A stretch of DNA of 64,000 nt from Alistipes sp. GTDB taxonomy: Bacteria; Bacteroidota; Bacteroidia; Bacteroidales; Rikenellaceae. Below, piece after piece: positions 59,386-64,000 of the stretch. The notes under the pieces were generated by a model that saw only the letters and a list, made by a program, of their open reading frames with translations, did not search any database and had not been told where the DNA came from. The position numbers and the translations under genes were made by a program. The first letter of the stretch is position 1, and the number at the start of each line of letters is the position of its first letter. The DNA lies in NCBI GenBank assembly GCA_017398555.1, contig JAFQFV010000036.1:1-64000 (forward strand), read 5' to 3'.

Positions 59386-61104
59386 CTACTGCTTTTGCAG
59401 GGCCTCAGAGATGTTGATGATAAAGTCACCCATACGCTCAATCTCGGAGATAATGTCGAGATAATAGACGCTGCTGTGGTACTCGGAGTCGTTCTGCTCA
59501 AGACGGAGAATCTCCTCCTCGCGCAGAGTGTTGCGCATATCGTTAATCTCAATCTCGCAATCTACGGCACGACGCAACTCTGCCTGACCATTCTCGTTAC
59601 TCTGCAGGTTGCTAATCATCACCTCGTAGGCCTTGCTTACAAGTGAGAGCATTGTATCGACCTTCTCGACCTGCTTGTCGGTGAATGTCTTGTTGTGGAT
59701 GTTACGACGCGACAGGATGCGGCTGATGCTCTCGCCGGCATCACCAAGACTCTCCAACTCGCCGATAATCTTGTACATAGCCTTCACCTGCTGACGAGCA
59801 TCCTCGCTGATATTCTCCTCTGGCAGGGCGTTGAGGAATGTGGCAATCTCGTACTCTATGCGGTCTGCAATCTCCTCATACTTAACAAGTTTCTTGCGAT
59901 AGAACTCGAACTTATCCTCGTCAGTAGCGTGTACGGCAGAGCGGATGTAGTCAAGTCCGTTGTGGCAAATCTGTGCAAAGTGGCAAATCTCGTTTTTAGC
60001 CTCGGTAAGTGCCAACTCGGCTGTACCGATAGGGCCAGCATTGATAAACTGAAGGCGTGCTGTCTGCTCCTCATCCTCCGGCTTGTCCTTGATAGCCCAA
60101 GTTACGAAACGTACAATGAGTGGGATAAACCAGATGAGGATACATGTGTTGAATGTATTAAACAGCGTGTGGAGCATTGATACACCATAGAGGGCTGCTG
60201 TGGACTCTGCAGAGCCCGCCTCGATACCTGCTGCATAGTCGATAAGTGCCGGATTAGGATAACCTAACCAGGTGATGATTAGGCCGACAAGTGAGAGGAA
60301 CGGACGGAAGAGAGCCAGCGCCCAAATTACACCGAATACATTGAAGAATGTATGCGCAAGGGCGGCACGACGAGCATTCGGATTACCTACCGCAGCGGCG
60401 ATATTGGCGGTGATAGTTGTTCCGATATTCTCTCCAAGCACCATTGCAGCAGCCATATCGAACGGAATCCAACCAAGACTCATCATAATCAGGGTCAGCG
60501 CCATGGTTGCACTCGATGACTGGAGAACGAGTGTCAGTAGGGTACCAAAGACAAGGAAGATAAGCACAGACCCAAAGCCGTAGCCTGTCCACTGCTGGAT
60601 AAATGAGAGAATTTCAGGAGTCTCGCGCAAATCGGGCACAGAGTTCTTCATCAGCGACAGACCGAGGAAGAGCAGCGAGAAACCGATGATAAACTCGCTG
60701 ATATTCTTATACTTCTCGCTCTTTGCGATGCTCATTATAAAGCCGAGAGCCATAAGAGGTACGGCAAAGATTGAGATGTCTGCCTTAAAGCCGAGCAGAG
60801 AGACTAACCATGCAGTTACAGTAGTGCCGATATTGGCACCCATAATCACACCAACCGCCTGGTTGAGTGTCAGCAGAGCGGCATTTACAAAACCTACAAC
60901 CATAACGGTTGTCGCGCTCGATGATTGGATGATAGAGGTGATACCAAGACCTGTCATTACACCCTTAAATGGGCTTGATGTCATCGCTGTAAGAAGGCCA
61001 CGAAGACGATTACCTGCTGCCTTCTGAAGTCCGGAGCTCATCATGTTCATTCCGTAGAGGAACATTCCGAGGGCTCCTAAAAGTGTTAAAACCTGTAAAA
61101 ACAT
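59386..61104 (-). CDS. Na/Pi-cotransporter family protein with PhoU-like domain
   Basis: A 572-residue protein. The N-terminal membrane part (about 1-330) holds two inverted repeats with the signature QSSSATT (IIQSSSATTVMV and LVLQSSSATMALT) and GANIGTTVTAW / GENIGTTITAN, as in NptA and mammalian NaPi-II carriers. The C-terminal 200 residues are helical and charged, matching PhoU. It probably imports phosphate with Na+ or exports it under control of the PhoU-like domain. It lies 3 bp after the Na/Ca exchanger gene, so the two are co-transcribed. Confidence 0.9.
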   Translation of the reverse strand: MFLQVLTLLGALGMFLYGMNMMSSGLQKAAGNRLRGLLTAMTSSPFKGVMTGLGITSIIQSSSATTVMVVGFVNAALLTLNQAVGVIMGANIGTTVTAWLVSLLGFKADISIFAVPLMALGFIMSIAKSEKYKNISEFIIGFSLLFLGLSLMKNSVPDLRETPEILSFIQQWTGYGFGSVLIFLVFGTLLTLVLQSSSATMALTLIMMSLGWIPFDMAAAMVLGENIGTTITANIAAAVGNPNARRAALAHTFFNVFGVIWALALFRPFLSLVGLIITWLGYPNPALIDYAAGIEAGSAESTAALYGVSMLHTLFNTFNTCILIWFIPLIVRFVTWAIKDKPEDEEQTARLQFINAGPIGTAELALTEAKNEICHFAQICHNGLDYIRSAVHATDEDKFEFYRKKLVKYEEIADRIEYEIATFLNALPEENISEDARQQVKAMYKIIGELESLGDAGESISRILSRRNIHNKTFTDKQVEKVDTMLSLVSKAYEVMISNLQSNENGQAELRRAVDCEIEINDMRNTLREEEILRLEQNDSEYHSSVYYLDIISEIERMGDFIINISEALQKQ

Positions 61105-61107
61105 AAT

Positions 61108-62058
61108 TTATAATGTTTGAGTGGAAATAAGATATACATTGTATGTGACAAAAGCTGCAAATAATATCGCACCTTCAAAGCGTGAAATCTTCTTGTTCAG
61201 TGCGCAGATTAGCAATAGTACTGCTGAGGCAATCATCACAGAGTAGTCTGCAACAGTAATGCCACCACCGGCAAGGAGATTTATTTGCGAACTTACGCCG
61301 AGAATAAATGAGAGGTTGAAGATGTTTGAGCCTACAATATTACCCAATGCCAGGTCTGTGTTGCGCTTTGTCGCTGCCGCTACAGAGGCTGCAAGCTCCG
61401 GCATAGATGTACCGCAAGCGATAAGAGTGATAGAGATAAATGCCTCATTTACACCCCATTGAGTAGCAATGGCTACAGCTGCATCAATAAAGTAATCGCA
61501 ACCGATAATCAGCACACCAAGGCCTCCGAATGTGCGGAGAAGTGATATCCAGATGTTCTGCGGCTTCTCCTCTGTGGTGGCGGTTGCCGCTGCGCTATTT
61601 TTGCGGTCGCGAACAAAACTGATGTAGATAAACAGCGCAAATATTACCAATAAAATAGTGCCGTCGATATGGTCAATGGCTATAGGATTGCCGTTGAAGA
61701 AGTTGAAGGCAAGCAGCGTTGTGAGGATTGAGATGCCGATGCAGAACGGCAACTCAAATCTCATATTTTCACGCTTTACAACGACAGGGTAGATAAGCGC
61801 AGTAAGACCCAAAATACCGAGGATGTTGAAGATATTTGAGCCGACGACATTGCCGATAGCTACATCGACCTTGCCCTGAAAAGCACCCATAGAGCTTACG
61901 ATAAGCTCAGGGAACGATGTTCCGATACCTACGATGATTGCTCCGATAACAAAGTCTGATATGCCAAATCGGCGAGCAATGGATGCAGAGCCTACCACGA
62001 GGTTATCCGCACCAAAAACCACTGCAACAAGTGCAGCTACGAGTATAATATATTCCAT
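61108..62058 (-). CDS. Calcium/sodium antiporter (CaCA family, YrbG-like)
   Basis: A 316-residue inner-membrane protein with about ten helices in two inverted repeats. The alpha repeats are visible as GIGTSFPELIVSSMGA with AIGNVVGSNIFNILGI, and ACGTSMPELAASVAAA with ALGNIVGSNIFNLSFI; both contain the ion-binding glutamates. It likely exports Ca2+ in exchange for Na+. It is upstream of the Na/Pi gene in a two-gene operon. Confidence 0.92.
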   Translation of the reverse strand: MEYIILVAALVAVVFGADNLVVGSASIARRFGISDFVIGAIIVGIGTSFPELIVSSMGAFQGKVDVAIGNVVGSNIFNILGILGLTALIYPVVVKRENMRFELPFCIGISILTTLLAFNFFNGNPIAIDHIDGTILLVIFALFIYISFVRDRKNSAAATATTEEKPQNIWISLLRTFGGLGVLIIGCDYFIDAAVAIATQWGVNEAFISITLIACGTSMPELAASVAAATKRNTDLALGNIVGSNIFNLSFILGVSSQINLLAGGGITVADYSVMIASAVLLLICALNKKISRFEGAILFAAFVTYNVYLISTQTL

Positions 62059-62116
62059 TTGAAATGATTTAAGTGGTTGATTTATAGAATTATACGAATC
62101 AATGCGACTATTGACT

Positions 62117-62464
62117 CTATATCCTTATTCTATGCCACTTAAATACGGTAGATACCTTTAGCAACGACGTACAGCGCTCCACGTCAGCGACAAAGGCAGT
62201 AATAATGCCTCTGATAGTGTGATGATGTACGTGCGCTATGCAGACTTTGCTGTTATGTGATAAGACTCTTCGAGCAGCTGATGGAACTCTGCTCTGGCTG
62301 TTTGAGATTATAGTAATAGGACTTGTGTCCTGATTGCAGTCAAACTCAGTAATAGTCCGCTGGCAAGGGTGTGAAATATTGTCAGAGGATAGAAACCAAT
62401 CTCCCGCGATTTGAGATGTCAGGAGGGTCATTATAGAGATTAGTATGACCGATAGTTGTTTCAT
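62117..62464 (-). CDS. Small secreted hypothetical protein
   Basis: A 115-residue protein with an N-terminal hydrophobic signal (MKQLSVILISIMTLLTS). The rest has four cysteines and several His residues (AHVHHH) and resembles nothing I recognise. The start at 62464 is set by a -7 element (minus-strand TACCTTTG, 62473-62480), which lies upstream of this ATG but inside the longer open frame that runs to 62620. No conserved neighbour helps, and the frame could be fortuitous. Confidence 0.5.
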   Translation of the reverse strand: MKQLSVILISIMTLLTSQIAGDWFLSSDNISHPCQRTITEFDCNQDTSPITIISNSQSRVPSAARRVLSHNSKVCIAHVHHHTIRGIITAFVADVERCTSLLKVSTVFKWHRIRI

Positions 62465-62472
62465 ATCCGGCA

Positions 62473-62480
62473 CAAAGGTA
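62473..62480 (-). promoter_or_regulatory. -7 promoter element for the small secreted protein gene
   Basis: Minus-strand TACCTTTG, eight nt before the ATG at 62464. A very short leader is predicted. Confidence 0.45.
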
Positions 62481-62545
62481 CAAAAAATTAGATAAATAAT
62501 GAATATTGAGCGACTAATTTTTTTGTTATTGTTTGTGGTAAAAAT

Positions 62546-62576
62546 TTTGCAGTTTGAATAGCTTTTGTTATCTTTG
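62546..62576 (+). promoter_or_regulatory. Promoter of mtlA
   Basis: TTTG at 62546-62549 and TATCTTTG at 62569-62576, spaced by exactly 19 bp; the start codon is 26 bp downstream. Confidence 0.8.
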
Positions 62577-62602
62577 TCAGTTAAGAAATCTTGGGAAGAT
62601 TT

Positions 62603-64000
62603 ATGAGAGATAAAATTCAAAACTTTGGTCGCGCGCTGAGCGCAATGGTTATGCCGAATATCGGCGCATTTATTGCTTGGGGTCTTATTACCGCACTATT
62701 TATCCCTACGGGCTGGTTCCCGAACGAGCATTTGGCAAAGCTCGTCAGCCCGATGCTTACCTATATGTTGCCACTGCTGATTGGCTATACGGCCGGTCAT
62801 AATGTGGCAGGTGTTCGAGGTGGTGTTATCGGAGCTATTGCCACTGCGGGTGTTATTGTGGGTACTGATGTTCCGATGTTTATCGGTGCGATGATTATGG
62901 GCCCGCTTGCAGCGTGGATTATCAAGCAGTTTGATAAGGCTGTGGAGGGTAAGATTCGTGCCGGCTTTGAGATGCTTGTAAATAACTTCTCACTCGGCAT
63001 TATCGGTATGTTGCTGGCGATTGTCGGCTACTTGAGCGTAGGTGGTGCAATCTCTTGGATTACCGAGCTCTTTGAGTCGGGCGTTGTCTATCTGAAGGAT
63101 AACAATATGTTGCCTCTCGTATCTATATTTATTGAGCCGGCAAAGGTTATGTTCCTCAATAACGCTATCAACCACGGTATCCTCACTCCGCTTGGCTCTG
63201 TGCAGGTGCAGGAGTTCGGTGAGTCGATAATCTTCTTCCTTGAGTCCAATCCGGGCCCTGGTTTTGGTCTGCTGATGGCATATTGGATATTTGGTAAGGG
63301 TACTGCGAAGAGTTCTGCTCCGGGTGCTGTGCTTATCCAGTTTATCGGCGGTATTCACGAGATTTACTACCCGTATGTACTCTCTCGCCCGATACTTATT
63401 CTGCCGATGATTTTGGGTGCTTCGTCAAGTATTCTCTTTATGACCCTTGCACATGCAGGTCTTATCGGTCCAATCTCTCCGGGTAGTATTATTTCAGTGA
63501 TTATTATGTCGGCATCGGGTAAGATGCTCATCAATGTTGCGGCTGTGCTTATCGCCGCTACAGTTACCTTCCTTACCTCGGCACTTATTCTGCGCCGTAG
63601 TGCAAAGGAGGATGATGTGCTGCCTGAAAACCGCTTCAAACCTAAGCATAAGGTCGATGCTGAGCGTGCTGCTGCCGCTGCAAAGATTGCACATATCGTC
63701 TTTGCGTGCGATGCAGGTATGGGAAGTAGTGCCCTGGGTGCAACCCGCTTCCGTAAGCGCGTAGAGTCATTGGGTCTTGGATTGAAGATTGATAACTCTT
63801 CTGTAAACTCTATCCCTGCCGATGCAGATGTGGTGGTTTGTCAGCAGGGTCTTGCCTCTCGAGCAAAGGGTAATGCTCCGTCGGTGCGTATCGTGGCAAT
63901 CAATAACTTCCTTGAGGACCCTGCACTTGATGCCCTCTATGAGGAGTTGGCATCGCGTAAGGATGTTGTGGCTGCTGTTGCTCCAACCGAGGGCGAGGCT
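62603..64000 (+). CDS. mtlA: PTS mannitol-specific transporter, IICB components (incomplete at window end)
   Basis: An open frame of 466 codons running off the right edge. The N-terminal 340 residues form the IIC membrane domain (MRDKIQNFGRALSAMVMPNI, GAFIAWGLITALF, GGIHEIYYPYVL). After a basic linker the IIB domain begins, with the phosphorylated C369 in FACDAGMGSSALGA. MtlA takes up mannitol and phosphorylates it to mannitol 1-phosphate, the substrate of MtlD encoded at 6248. A IIA domain, needed for phosphoryl transfer, would have to be fused beyond the window or encoded elsewhere. PTS permeases are uncommon in Bacteroidetes. Confidence 0.93.
   Translation, partial: MRDKIQNFGRALSAMVMPNIGAFIAWGLITALFIPTGWFPNEHLAKLVSPMLTYMLPLLIGYTAGHNVAGVRGGVIGAIATAGVIVGTDVPMFIGAMIMGPLAAWIIKQFDKAVEGKIRAGFEMLVNNFSLGIIGMLLAIVGYLSVGGAISWITELFESGVVYLKDNNMLPLVSIFIEPAKVMFLNNAINHGILTPLGSVQVQEFGESIIFFLESNPGPGFGLLMAYWIFGKGTAKSSAPGAVLIQFIGGIHEIYYPYVLSRPILILPMILGASSSILFMTLAHAGLIGPISPGSIISVIIMSASGKMLINVAAVLIAATVTFLTSALILRRSAKEDDVLPENRFKPKHKVDAERAAAAAKIAHIVFACDAGMGSSALGATRFRKRVESLGLGLKIDNSSVNSIPADADVVVCQQGLASRAKGNAPSVRIVAINNFLEDPALDALYEELASRKDVVAAVAPTEGEA

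Noticed and set aside
62465..62620. Extended N-terminus of the small secreted protein
   Set aside because: It would overlap the mtlA promoter and start codon region on the other strand and contains the -7 element at 62473-62480; the signal peptide starts at 62464.

Overview
The window is a stretch of chromosome from a member of the order Bacteroidales. An Alistipes-like (Rikenellaceae) genome is my best guess, but the genus is inference. The evidence is Bacteroidetes-type promoters (TTTG, 19-20 bp, TAnnTTTG), many lipobox signal peptides, surface families restricted to the phylum (fimbrillin-like, DUF4493, PCMD, DUF5689, DUF4251, DUF5020), a PorX response regulator, and succinate/methylmalonyl-CoA (propionate) metabolism. 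I see no rRNA, prophage, insertion sequence, transposase or CRISPR array. Two tRNAs are present, Thr(GGT) and Pro(TGG).

1-11.9 kb is mostly housekeeping: a radical SAM enzyme, a Na+/H+ antiporter, a DPP-IV-type peptidase, an SDR-type threonine dehydrogenase, mannitol-1-phosphate dehydrogenase, the two tRNAs beside a 94-bp tandem repeat, a cold-shock protein, DNA polymerase IV and a secreted transglutaminase-like protein. 12-17.5 kb, mostly minus strand, holds glutamate decarboxylase, a DMT transporter, cyclophilin, a zinc-less sirtuin, MeaB and a thioredoxin-like protein. 17.7-21.7 kb is a plus-strand operon for methylmalonyl-CoA epimerase and a Na+-pumping methylmalonyl-CoA decarboxylase (alpha, delta, biotin carrier, beta). 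With MeaB, the chaperone of methylmalonyl-CoA mutase, this is the end of the succinate-to-propionate route.

22-28.6 kb carries a 47-residue peptide gene followed by two tandem, paralogous surface calcineurin-like phosphoesterase lipoproteins. 29-41.3 kb contains a Tsx-like outer-membrane channel with a purine permease, IspF, PepD, an amidase-like secreted protein, a GH20 hexosaminidase, a BASS-family transporter and DusB. 41.4-51.8 kb is an eight-gene minus-strand operon of surface lipoproteins (fimbrillin-like, DUF4493 and PCMD), two outer-membrane barrels and an HD hydrolase. 51.9-64 kb has an S9 peptidase, a NUDIX hydrolase overlapping porX, PPi-type phosphofructokinase, a SLOG protein, an AraC regulator, Na/Pi and Na/Ca transporters and the start of a mannitol PTS IICB gene that runs off the window.

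The most unusual structure is a dispersed family of nested palindromic elements (A 13508-13872, B 21731-21884, C 28638-28932, D 41282-41437, E 56221-56506). Each has outer boxes close to TTTTRTYGT and ACRAYAAAA. Inside are arms whose sequence differs between copies but stays self-complementary, and most copies carry an inner hairpin whose tip (GTAC, about 5 nt, GTAC) is conserved while its stem is not. Four of the five begin exactly at, or overlap, the stop codon of the upstream gene, and in E this is true of both convergent genes. They look like mobile or gene-converted terminator modules. I do not recognise them as a described family.
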